From NCBI RefSeq assembly GCF_002368195.1, contig NZ_AP018178.1, positions 4,932,721-4,996,720 of the forward strand: 64,000 bases of DNA, written 5' to 3'. Below are positions 1-7,860 of this stretch, in pieces (position 1 is the stretch's first letter; each line of letters opens with the position of its first letter). Both the position numbers and the translations under genes were made by a program. The stretch is from Calothrix sp. NIES-2100 (GTDB lineage Bacteria; Cyanobacteriota; Cyanobacteriia; Cyanobacteriales; Nostocaceae). The notes beneath the pieces were generated by a model, which saw only the letters and a program-made list of their open reading frames with translations, did not search any database and was not told the origin of the DNA.

Positions 1-1803
1 TGCTTCTACATTTGCTGTAATTGTAAATGCGCCAGGGTTTTGTCCTGCATGGAAAATTCCATCAGCATCAATAGCGCCACCTGTTGCTTGCCACAACACT
101 TTTTCTACAGTAATTTCGGAACCTCGCTGATCGAAACCTCGGATTTTGAAAGTTTGAGTTTTACCACACTCCAAGTTTGTTTGTTGAGGTATAATAACTA
201 ATTTTGTCAATTTGGGAGGTTCGATAATAGTAACTGATGCAGAAATGTGAAACATTCCTGTTGTAGCTATAACTGTAAATTTCCCCTCTTTTTCACCTGC
301 TATAAATAAACCATTTTGATCAATATTGCCTCCCTTTGCCTGCCATAAGAATTTTTCGACAGTAATTTCTTGACTATATTGGTCGAGTCCTTTAATACTA
401 AAAGTTTGGCTCTGACCACATTCCATTTGTAGTTGAGAGGGAAAAATTGATAAAGAGGTTAATCTTGGTTCAGAACAACCCTTTAAAGAATGCAGTAATT
501 GACCTGTATGTAAATTCCAAAGTTTGATCCAGTTATTACTGGCAGTGGCAAGAATTTTGCCATCAGAACTGATAGCAGCAGAATTAACAAAGCTAGAGTG
601 ACCTATCCAATTACGAACTAATTGCTTTGTTTCAATATTCCAAAGCTTAATAGTATTATCATCAGTTACACTGATAATAATGTTGCTTTCAGTACTAATA
701 ATAATATTATTTACTGAACTCAGAAAATCTTGATGAAGAGTGCTGCTACATTCTAAATTATTAATATTTAATTTTAATTTATTATTTCCTTTGCCAACTA
801 GCTTGCCAAGTCCAAAGAATGGTGCACCAATCCAATAAACTGCTCCTGCTGTGAACCTACTAATTAAACTAGAATTTTCTAAATTAGAAGATTGTGATTC
901 ATTCTCATCTTCGGAGTCTGCTTGCCAAAATTTAATACTTCCATCACGACTACCACTTATCAATAATTTGCTATCTTTACTAAGACTAACTGCTTGTACC
1001 CAATCTAAATGTTGTTCTAAACTGCGATATAATTCTCCTGATTGTAGATTCCATAATTTAACTGAATTATCTGTACTACCGCTAGCAATAACTTTTCCAT
1101 CTGAGCTAATTGCTAGGCTCAAGACTGAACCAGAATGCTTCAACAGCGTACGTTGCAATTGATTTGTATCAAAATTCCAGATTTTTATTGTTTTATCGGC
1201 ACTCGCAGTAACTAAAGTTTTGCCATCAGGTGTGATAGCGACAGCACTAACCCAGTTGGAATGAGCATTTATTTGTCGAATTAGTAGTCCAGTTTTTAAA
1301 TTCCAAAATTTAACAGTTTTATCTGCACTACCACTGACAAGGGTATTGCCGTCTGGACTAATAGCCACGGATAAAACCCAATGAGAATGCCCATCAATGG
1401 TGCGAAGCAATTCTCCTGTCTGTAAATTCCAAACCCAAATTTTTTGCCAACTTCCGCCTACTAGAATTTGGTTATTATGACTAATAGCAACACACGCAAT
1501 TGTGTCTGTGGGAAAGATCCGCTTAGAGGAGTTTGCTTCTTGAGAATTTTTGCGGAGATAAGGATTGTATTGATGGAGTATCCAGTAAGCCGATTGTCGT
1601 ATTTTTTCCGATTGATCCTGCAAAGCCTGCTGCGTAAACAAATCAAACCCTTCCTGACCTAGTGTCAGTGCTTCTTCTAAAGCCATGAGTCTCTGTTGTT
1701 CACAATTGTCTGCTAAACGCTGCTTGACATCTGCTAGCCGTGCAGATTCTTTTGATTTGTTAGCCATTTCTTCTTGTCGATGCACTAGTCTCAGTATTCC
1801 CAT
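1..1803 (-). CDS. WD40-repeat protein with C-terminal Ig-like repeats (partial, 3' end outside window)
   Basis: The frame is open from an ATG at 1803 (a TAA stop lies directly upstream) to the window edge, giving 601 residues without a stop. Residues 30-85 form a helical, HEAT-like N-terminus. About seven WD40 repeats follow, with typical cores such as VAISPDGNTLVSGSADKT. From about residue 440 there are two copies of an 80-90-residue beta-rich repeat built around QTFxIKGxDQ and the W-QA-GG-ID--G-F-AG pattern, resembling bacterial Ig-like domains. No kinase or transmembrane segment is visible in this part. A second ATG at 1767, preceded by an A/G-rich stretch, is an alternative start. WD40 propellers usually act as protein-interaction scaffolds, and the Ig-like tail would be unusual for a purely cytosolic one. 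The C-terminal end and any further repeats are unseen. Confidence 0.85.
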   Translation of the reverse strand, partial: MGILRLVHRQEEMANKSKESARLADVKQRLADNCEQQRLMALEEALTLGQEGFDLFTQQALQDQSEKIRQSAYWILHQYNPYLRKNSQEANSSKRIFPTDTIACVAISHNNQILVGGSWQKIWVWNLQTGELLRTIDGHSHWVLSVAISPDGNTLVSGSADKTVKFWNLKTGLLIRQINAHSNWVSAVAITPDGKTLVTASADKTIKIWNFDTNQLQRTLLKHSGSVLSLAISSDGKVIASGSTDNSVKLWNLQSGELYRSLEQHLDWVQAVSLSKDSKLLISGSRDGSIKFWQADSEDENESQSSNLENSSLISRFTAGAVYWIGAPFFGLGKLVGKGNNKLKLNINNLECSSTLHQDFLSSVNNIIISTESNIIISVTDDNTIKLWNIETKQLVRNWIGHSSFVNSAAISSDGKILATASNNWIKLWNLHTGQLLHSLKGCSEPRLTSLSIFPSQLQMECGQSQTFSIKGLDQYSQEITVEKFLWQAKGGNIDQNGLFIAGEKEGKFTVIATTGMFHISASVTIIEPPKLTKLVIIPQQTNLECGKTQTFKIRGFDQRGSEITVEKVLWQATGGAIDADGIFHAGQNPGAFTITANVEA

Positions 1804-2085
1804 TTATGAGACTGTATCAACAATGCCTGAATAGTGCTGAGATTAGTGGCATGGATTAAGAAGGAATTATGCACAATCAATAAACACCACATTTTTGATT
1901 GGTGCTTAAGTTCTAGTTCTGTAAATGCGATCGCACTCCTTGTTAACTCACAAACTAGCTAAATGCCTCAACTTCCTTACCTAAGCCTCATCATGGCTCA
2001 GGGTAAGGACTTGAGAACCAGTGTTGTACCTCAGATTATCACGCTCAATCTGATCTTGCTTGCGGTTATCAGGACTATGGTGAAC

Positions 2086-2790
2086 TCAATAACTTCCAAG
2101 GGGGGAACGGTTCAACTCATCCTTGTAAAATTTCCAATTGGGCAGAAATTTATTCATCAAAGCCACGAAGCGATCGCCATGATGACGTTCTAACAGATGT
2201 ACCATTTCATGAACTACAACGTATTCTAGGCAGTGCTTGTCTTTTTTGGCTAGTTCCAGGTTGAGCCAGATGCGTTTGGCTTGGATGTTGCAGGTTCCCC
2301 ATTTGGTTTTCATCAGTTTTACCCCCCAGTCCTCAACCTGAACTCCCATGTTCTTTTGCCATTTGGCGATTAATGAGGGAATATCTTGTTTTAACTGCTG
2401 TCGATACCAGGACATCATTACTTGTTGGCGTTGCGCTTCATCACTTCCTGGCTTGACATAAAGGTCAATATATGCATTATTTCTAATTTCTACTTTGGGA
2501 GATCCCTGGTAATAGATGACATTTAGTAAATAGCGTTTACCTTGGAAGTAATGGCTTTCACCAGATACAAATTCTCTTGGTGACTGGCGTTCTTGTGTTT
2601 CAAAATTAGCTTGATGCTTTTTAATCCAAGCTAGTTTGGAGATGGCGAATAAACGCACAGCTTCGTCATCCAGGTGTAAGGGTGTGGCGATACGTACTCG
2701 ACCATCAGGGGGATAAACTGCCAAGTGCAGGTTTTTAATGTCTTTTCTGGCAACGTCTATGACGAGTTCACCAACTGTAATTTGATGCAT
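2086..2790 (-). CDS. YgjP-like (DUF45/M48-related) zinc metallopeptidase
   Basis: A 234-residue protein with HEMVH at residues 184-188 followed by the RHHGDRF motif, the zinc-site arrangement of the YgjP/WLM/SprT-like metallopeptidases. Upstream, W-GV-LMKTKWG-C is the usual family signature around residues 155-168. The N-terminal half is the beta-rich DUF45 region. It starts one nucleotide after the hsdR stop codon (TAG at 2794-2792), so the two genes are almost certainly cotranscribed and translationally coupled. YgjP-like proteins are often found next to type I hsdR genes (established pattern), but their role in restriction is not known. A regulatory proteolysis role, for example limiting HsdR, is a guess. 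Confidence 0.88.
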   Translation of the reverse strand: MHQITVGELVIDVARKDIKNLHLAVYPPDGRVRIATPLHLDDEAVRLFAISKLAWIKKHQANFETQERQSPREFVSGESHYFQGKRYLLNVIYYQGSPKVEIRNNAYIDLYVKPGSDEAQRQQVMMSWYRQQLKQDIPSLIAKWQKNMGVQVEDWGVKLMKTKWGTCNIQAKRIWLNLELAKKDKHCLEYVVVHEMVHLLERHHGDRFVALMNKFLPNWKFYKDELNRSPLGSY

Positions 2791-2791
2791 C

Positions 2792-5700
2792 CTAATACTC
2801 GCTTTGGCTTTTGACTATTTCAAAAATGCGTTCTACATCTTCTAGAGAATCTAGATGTTGTTTAATGACATTTTTCACTTCGCGTTCTTTGATTATGCTT
2901 CCTCGCCAACTATCTTTTTTGGTTTTACGAATCGCTTCATCTATCGCTAGAGCTAATACTTCGTCTTGATTAAGGTTGTCGTATAAAGCTATTTTGGCAG
3001 GAGAGTTCAATGATTGAGGATACTCTGAGGAACTGCTGGGTTGAGCAACTTGTTTACTTAACTCAACAATTTTCTGCAAGTAAGCTTGATATTCTTGGGA
3101 TGCTGTTTTTCTGGCTTGAATCAATTCGTCCAGCAATGTGGACATTTTCTCAAAATATTTCGGGTTGGTTGGTTGTTGGTCAATGATAACTTTGCGTAAG
3201 TTGTTTTCAATGGTTTCCGCTACTGCTGTTTTGTTCTGCTTGATGCCTTGGGGTAATGCGTTAACAGCATCAGCACCCCTTTTGACTATCAACTCAACCA
3301 GTGTCATGTCGTCAAAGGTAGCAATAGTTTCGCTTTCTTCTGCACCAATGTAGTTATCTATTAAGTGGCGCATAGCGGGTTCATAGGCTTTTAAATCAAT
3401 ATAATCTCCACTGGCAAGTTTTACCTCAGCACGTACCTGTTCGTAATGCTTAACTTCTTGTTTAATAGTGTCGATTTCTGCTGTGCTGTACCCAGCTTGT
3501 ACCATGTCATTAGAAAGGTTGGCATAGGCTCGAACTAAAGCGGATGTGTATTTATACAGGGCAACACGCTTTTGCTGGTTGTCTTGAACGCTGTCTGGTT
3601 TGTTATTATCCCCGCAGAAATAGCGGATATAGGCAGGAGTATCTTGAGGTGGCTCTACAGGTTCGCAAAGGGCTTTAATAGCTTCTCTAGTCTCTTCTAG
3701 GCGTTCTCTGCCTTTTTCTAATCTGTCACTCAATAAGCCATCAACGTCGTCTACGTCATAATCTTCAAAAGCTTCTGAGGTATAGTCCTTAACTGATTTT
3801 TCTAAGCTTTTAAATAGGTCTTTGTAGTCGATAATATAGCCATATTCTTTATCTTCCCCATCTAAGCGATTGACACGACAAACTGCTTGAAACAGTCCAT
3901 GATCACGCATGGTTTTATCAATGTAGAGATAGGTAGCAGGAGGAGCATCAAAGCCTGTTAGAAGTTTGTCAACTACTATCAGTAGCTTCATTTGGGCAGG
4001 TGATTTGATAAATTTCTCTTTAACTTCCTCCTCAAATTTCTCTGGGCTTTTCCCATTCAGCATTTTTTTATAAATTTCGTATTGCTGGAGCTTTTGAGTG
4101 CGTTCATCGTTTCCGGTGCTTTCGCCTTTAATGCTTTTCTCTGAGGCATCATAAGAGGTGATAATGGCGCATTTTGTAAAGTCTGCTGCTTGAAATAACT
4201 CATAATATTTACAAGCTTCGTAAATGCTACCTGCTACGAGAATGGCGTTACCCCGTCCACTTTGTAGTCTGTCTTTGGTTTCAAAATCTAGGATAATATC
4301 GCCGACAATTTTACTCAGGCGTGATTTAGAACTGAGGACTCTTTGCATAGTTCCCCAGCGTTGCTTAAGTAGGGTTTTCGCTTGTTCAGTTAAGCCTCTG
4401 GTTTTGGCTTCAAACCATTGGTCAATTTTGGTTTGAGAGGTAACATTTTGTTCTACTTTACGAGCTTCGTAGCGTAAATCTAGAACAACTTTATCTGTCA
4501 CAGCTTCGTCAAATTTGTATGTGTGAATGTACTCCCCAAATATTTCTAGGCTATTCCGTTCATCTTTTTTGAGTATGGGTGTACCAGTAAAGCCAATGAA
4601 CAAGGCATGAGGCAAAATTTCCTTCATGGCTTTGTGCAATTTACCTGTCTGGGAGTGGGTGCGATGACACTCATCAACAAAGACATAAATATCGCCTTTG
4701 ACTTGGAAGTTCTGGGGTAAACTGCTCTTGAGTTGGGCTATGTAGTTGTCGTAACCACGTTGTTCTGCATTACTGTCTTTTCTGCCAAATTTATGGATTA
4801 AGGAGCAAAGTAACCAAGGGGTAGTATTATTCAGTTGGGTAATTAAGTCTTGACCACTTTTTGTGCGATAGATGTTTTCGTTAACACCTAAAAACACCCC
4901 TTCAATTTGCTCGTCTAGTTCTTCCCTATCTGTCATAATTAACACACGAGCATTAGGGTTATATTCCCGAATCCATTTGGTAAGCCAAACCATAGTTAAG
5001 CTTTTACCACTGCCTTGGGTATGCCAGATAATGCCCCCTTCCTTACGGGAAAGATAAACTTGGGCTGCTTTGACACCAAAATACTGATTATGTCGGCAGA
5101 GTTTTTTCACACCACAGTCAAAGACAACAAAATTGTGGATAACTTCGAGAAAGCGGGTTTTGTCGCAGAGTTGAAGTAGATGTCTATCTAAACGATTCTC
5201 GATGTCGCTGTAGGTGTCTTCTTTCCAGGTAAGGTAATATTTTTCTGCGGTTTCGATAGTACCATAGCGAAGTCCTTCGGTGTCATTACCTGCCATGACT
5301 AACTGCATGATGTTAAAAAAGGACTTGATAAATATAGAATTTTGATTATCGAGGTTTTGGCGGATACCTTCGGAGACGGAGACGGTGCTGCGTTTAAGTT
5401 CCAGAACACCAAGGGCGATGCCATTGATGTATATAACTATATCTGGGCGTTTGGTGTTTTCGCCTTTAACGGTGACTTCTTCGGCGATCGCAAAATCATT
5501 TTCTAGGGGTTCTTCCCAGTCAATCAGCCAAACGGTTTGGGTGTTCTCGCCAACTTCTTCTTTGACTTTGACCCCATAGCGCAGGAGGCTATAAACTTGT
5601 TTGTTGATGTCATAAAGGCTTTTACTTTGATCGCCTGCGACTTTGTTGAGTTCATACAAGGCTTTGGTGATCAGGCTGTTGCTGTAGCCTTGTTTGTCGC

Positions 5701-5848
5701 GTAGGAAGGCGGTGAGGATTTCCGTTTCGATGTTGCTGTTGTTAGGTCGGTCGTGCCAATCACCCAGATAGCGATATTTTAATTGTTGCTGAAATAGTTG
5801 CACAATGCGGTTTTGGGTTTGGCGTTCGCGTTGTCCGACCTGGCTCAT
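2792..5848 (-). CDS. hsdR: Type I restriction enzyme, R (endonuclease/translocase) subunit
   Basis: 1018 residues, normal for HsdR. The N-terminal PD-(D/E)xK nuclease core shows RPDIV at 134-138 and LELKR at 149-153. The SF2 motor follows, with Walker A (TQGSGKS, 277-283), DECH box (VDECH, 391-395), motif III (GFTGTP, 419-424) and a motif VI region (AVCRVNRLDG). The coil-rich C-terminus would contact the methylase core. HsdR cuts DNA after ATP-driven translocation when the HsdS-defined site is unmethylated. All catalytic motifs are present, so the subunit looks functional. It is separated from hsdS by the toxin-antitoxin pair and a 103-nt spacer holding nested hairpins, which may give it separate expression. 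The start ATG at 5848 begins MSQVGQRERQ. Confidence 0.97.
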   Translation of the reverse strand: MSQVGQRERQTQNRIVQLFQQQLKYRYLGDWHDRPNNSNIETEILTAFLRDKQGYSNSLITKALYELNKVAGDQSKSLYDINKQVYSLLRYGVKVKEEVGENTQTVWLIDWEEPLENDFAIAEEVTVKGENTKRPDIVIYINGIALGVLELKRSTVSVSEGIRQNLDNQNSIFIKSFFNIMQLVMAGNDTEGLRYGTIETAEKYYLTWKEDTYSDIENRLDRHLLQLCDKTRFLEVIHNFVVFDCGVKKLCRHNQYFGVKAAQVYLSRKEGGIIWHTQGSGKSLTMVWLTKWIREYNPNARVLIMTDREELDEQIEGVFLGVNENIYRTKSGQDLITQLNNTTPWLLCSLIHKFGRKDSNAEQRGYDNYIAQLKSSLPQNFQVKGDIYVFVDECHRTHSQTGKLHKAMKEILPHALFIGFTGTPILKKDERNSLEIFGEYIHTYKFDEAVTDKVVLDLRYEARKVEQNVTSQTKIDQWFEAKTRGLTEQAKTLLKQRWGTMQRVLSSKSRLSKIVGDIILDFETKDRLQSGRGNAILVAGSIYEACKYYELFQAADFTKCAIITSYDASEKSIKGESTGNDERTQKLQQYEIYKKMLNGKSPEKFEEEVKEKFIKSPAQMKLLIVVDKLLTGFDAPPATYLYIDKTMRDHGLFQAVCRVNRLDGEDKEYGYIIDYKDLFKSLEKSVKDYTSEAFEDYDVDDVDGLLSDRLEKGRERLEETREAIKALCEPVEPPQDTPAYIRYFCGDNNKPDSVQDNQQKRVALYKYTSALVRAYANLSNDMVQAGYSTAEIDTIKQEVKHYEQVRAEVKLASGDYIDLKAYEPAMRHLIDNYIGAEESETIATFDDMTLVELIVKRGADAVNALPQGIKQNKTAVAETIENNLRKVIIDQQPTNPKYFEKMSTLLDELIQARKTASQEYQAYLQKIVELSKQVAQPSSSSEYPQSLNSPAKIALYDNLNQDEVLALAIDEAIRKTKKDSWRGSIIKEREVKNVIKQHLDSLEDVERIFEIVKSQSEY

Positions 5849-5870
5849 AGCAACCCTCTTACTGCGATAA

Positions 5871-5942
5871 TCACGGATTTACTCAGCTTTAAAGATGACA
5901 CTGTTAATCAAACTATGTCATCTTTATTTGTGTCATCCGTGA
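5871..5942. repeat. Nested inverted repeats between toxin gene and hsdR
   Basis: Outer arms TCACGGAT (5871-5878) and ATCCGTGA (5935-5942) enclose inner arms AAAGATGACA (5891-5900) and TGTCATCTTT (5916-5925). Both pairs are perfect. The structure lies just upstream of the hsdR start. It could be an attenuator or terminator after the toxin gene, an operator, or a small mobile repeat. There is no clear U-tract, so terminator function is uncertain. Confidence 0.6.
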
Positions 5943-5951
5943 ATTTTCTGT

Positions 5952-6341
5952 CTAGCTTAATGTTTGTAACCAGGAAGTACCCGTGAGATTGGTATCGACT
6001 GTGGCTAAGGTCAACTGGTGGTGAACTGCTGTAGCGGCAATAAAGCGATCGCCTGGATCTTGATGTGGTAGCTGAATCTGACGGCTTAAAATAGCGATGT
6101 GGCGGTTAAGTGGAGCTTCATGAATTTCTAGAGTATTTAAGGCTAAATCGATCCATGCAACTGGATTAGGCTGTAAAGATATTCGTCCTTTTTCTGCTAA
6201 AAGTAGCGTTTCCCAGATACTAATTGGACTGAGCCAAAGTTCGGTTGTTGCTGCTGCAATAGTGGTTTGAAGTTGAGGAGATAGGCGTTCGTTACCAAGC
6301 AAATACCAAAGCCAGATGTGGGTATCAAGTAACAACTTCAC
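5952..6341 (-). CDS. PIN-domain toxin (VapC-type)
   Basis: A PIN-domain ribonuclease of 129 residues if started at the GTG at 6341-6339. Conserved acidic positions are visible in LLLDTHIWLW near the N-terminus, SIWE in the middle, and DPGDRFIAATA plus LATVDTNL towards the end. The frame also allows an ATG at 6356, but the GTG overlaps the antitoxin stop as GTGA, a four-base overlap typical of coupled toxin-antitoxin genes, and restores the normal N-terminus (VKLLLDTH). VapC toxins usually cleave tRNA or rRNA and are held inactive by the adjacent antitoxin. This pair sits inside the type I R-M operon, between hsdS and hsdR. Confidence 0.9.
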   Translation of the reverse strand: MKLLLDTHIWLWYLLGNERLSPQLQTTIAAATTELWLSPISIWETLLLAEKGRISLQPNPVAWIDLALNTLEIHEAPLNRHIAILSRQIQLPHQDPGDRFIAATAVHHQLTLATVDTNLTGTSWLQTLS

Positions 6342-6574
6342 TGGAGTGCTTCCCATGTGGTAGCAGGGATTACTGGAGCAATCACGTCTCCCAATATTTC
6401 GCCGCTACCCTTCATTACTCCAAATGCTGGGCGCTGGAGTTGAGGGGTGGCAGGATAGATAATGACTAAGGGTTCTCCCTCATGGGTGACGGTTACGGGT
6501 GTTTTGGTGCGTTGTATTTCTGCAAATATTTGTTGCAGGGTTTCAGGTAGTTCGCTGGTAGCAATGTGTTCCAT
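6338..6574 (-). CDS. Phd/YefM-type antitoxin partner of the PIN toxin
   Basis: A 78-residue protein. The N-terminal half (LPETLQQIFAEIQ.. TPVTVTHEGEPLVIIYP) has the helix-strand pattern of Phd/YefM DNA-binding antitoxins. The C-terminal half, ending TTWEALQ, would be the toxin-neutralising tail. It overlaps the toxin by four bases at the preferred GTG start. It begins 65 nt downstream of the hsdS stop, so it may share the R-M transcript, have its own promoter, or both. Such antitoxins normally repress their own promoter with the toxin as corepressor. Confidence 0.85.
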   Translation of the reverse strand: MEHIATSELPETLQQIFAEIQRTKTPVTVTHEGEPLVIIYPATPQLQRPAFGVMKGSGEILGDVIAPVIPATTWEALQ

Positions 6575-6639
6575 AATCTGGTTTAGCTCTTATTCTTGCT
6601 TCTATTCTAGAGATTGGCGGTTGAAAACTCTAACGTTGA

Positions 6640-7860
6640 TCAAGAACTGCTAATTAGTCTCGTTTTTCCGGTGAGAAGTTCTTGCATCATGCCCTGTTTT
6701 ATGGCTTTGTATTTATCGCGCTTTTGTTCTAAGGCTGTGATTTCTGTATCCATGTCGCTGAGGATTTGGGCGATCGCTTTTTGTTCGGTAAGAGGAGGAA
6801 TTGGGATGCGAATAGATTTGATTATTTCTCCATTCAAATTTTCTTGATTACCATTGTTGCTCAGTTTTCTGATTTCATCGTACTTGTGAGACAAATAGAA
6901 AAATACATATTTATTAGAAGTAAGTTGATAAAGCCTGATGGATGCACAAGCCTGATTTGTTGTAGCTTTAATTCCTAGTATTGCTACTTTTCCTCTAGTT
7001 TTACCTTGCCCATACATCGCCATGAGCAGAGTACCCTCGTCATATATTTTTGCAGATGAATTATTTAAGCCTATTTCTGTAATAAACTCGTCTGGAGAAG
7101 TTATGGTGTTGAAGTCAATTTGAGATGTTGTAATCCAAGGAATATTCCCATTCCAGTATGATGGATTATTTCTATTCGGAGTTCCTCCGGAACTGACTAA
7201 ACTCATCTCACCTAACTGCTTCACCTCCCACTCACCGCTAAAACCGGGCAGGCGTTTTTGAGCAGTGAGGAGTTGCTGCATCGTGCCTTGCTTGGTGTTG
7301 CGCTTTTTGGTGATGATGCGATCGCACTCTGTAATCAGGGCATCAACATCACTGAGGGATTGGGCGATCGCTTTTTGTTCTTTGAGAGTGGGAGGAATAA
7401 CACACGGAATTTGGAGCAAAGCATTTTTTGTTAACTTATATCTTCCCGCTCCCTGCCGTGTTAAATATGGAGTGAGTTCTCTGTGGCAAAAGTAATAATA
7501 GAACCACTGAGTCAGGTTTTTAGTTCCTTTAACTAAGTGAGCGTGATTATTAACATTAAATTTTCCTTTTACCAATAATGTCATTGATAATTCACGCCAC
7601 TTTAGAAAGTGGTCTCCATCTTCCCCAATTAAAGCATACTCTCCTTCAACCCTATATTCATCAATATAGCCTTGGATTTTTGTCGGACCATAGTATGGAT
7701 AGTCTCCAAACTTTTTCTTTCTAACTTCTTCACTAATTGGGTAACGCAGGTTGTTAAAAACCTCAAAACATTGACCAACTAATTGAACTTCCCAATCATT
7801 AGGAATAACCCCTAACTCGGTCTGTTTATAACCTTCTGGTATTTCTGTCTCTCTCACCAC
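6640..7860 (-). CDS. hsdS: Type I restriction enzyme, S (specificity) subunit
   Basis: 406 residues with two target-recognition domains (about 20-160 and 215-355). Each is followed by a conserved helical spacer: LKEQKAIAQSLSDVDALI near 157-175 and LTEQKAIAQILSDMDTEI near 360-378. This two-TRD plan is standard for HsdS reading a bipartite site; the site cannot be predicted here. The gene starts with two consecutive GTG codons (7860 and 7857). The second makes a GTGA overlap with the hsdM stop, so the subunits are translationally coupled. The second TRD begins with GGTPNRNNPSYWNG, common in HsdS half-domains. Confidence 0.96.
   Translation of the reverse strand: MVRETEIPEGYKQTELGVIPNDWEVQLVGQCFEVFNNLRYPISEEVRKKKFGDYPYYGPTKIQGYIDEYRVEGEYALIGEDGDHFLKWRELSMTLLVKGKFNVNNHAHLVKGTKNLTQWFYYYFCHRELTPYLTRQGAGRYKLTKNALLQIPCVIPPTLKEQKAIAQSLSDVDALITECDRIITKKRNTKQGTMQQLLTAQKRLPGFSGEWEVKQLGEMSLVSSGGTPNRNNPSYWNGNIPWITTSQIDFNTITSPDEFITEIGLNNSSAKIYDEGTLLMAMYGQGKTRGKVAILGIKATTNQACASIRLYQLTSNKYVFFYLSHKYDEIRKLSNNGNQENLNGEIIKSIRIPIPPLTEQKAIAQILSDMDTEITALEQKRDKYKAIKQGMMQELLTGKTRLISSS

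Noticed and set aside
1963..2193. 76-codon plus-strand frame overlapping the metallopeptidase gene
   Set aside because: Antisense to a well supported gene end, no domain, no ribosome-binding site. The small hairpin near 1974-2008 was too weak to call.
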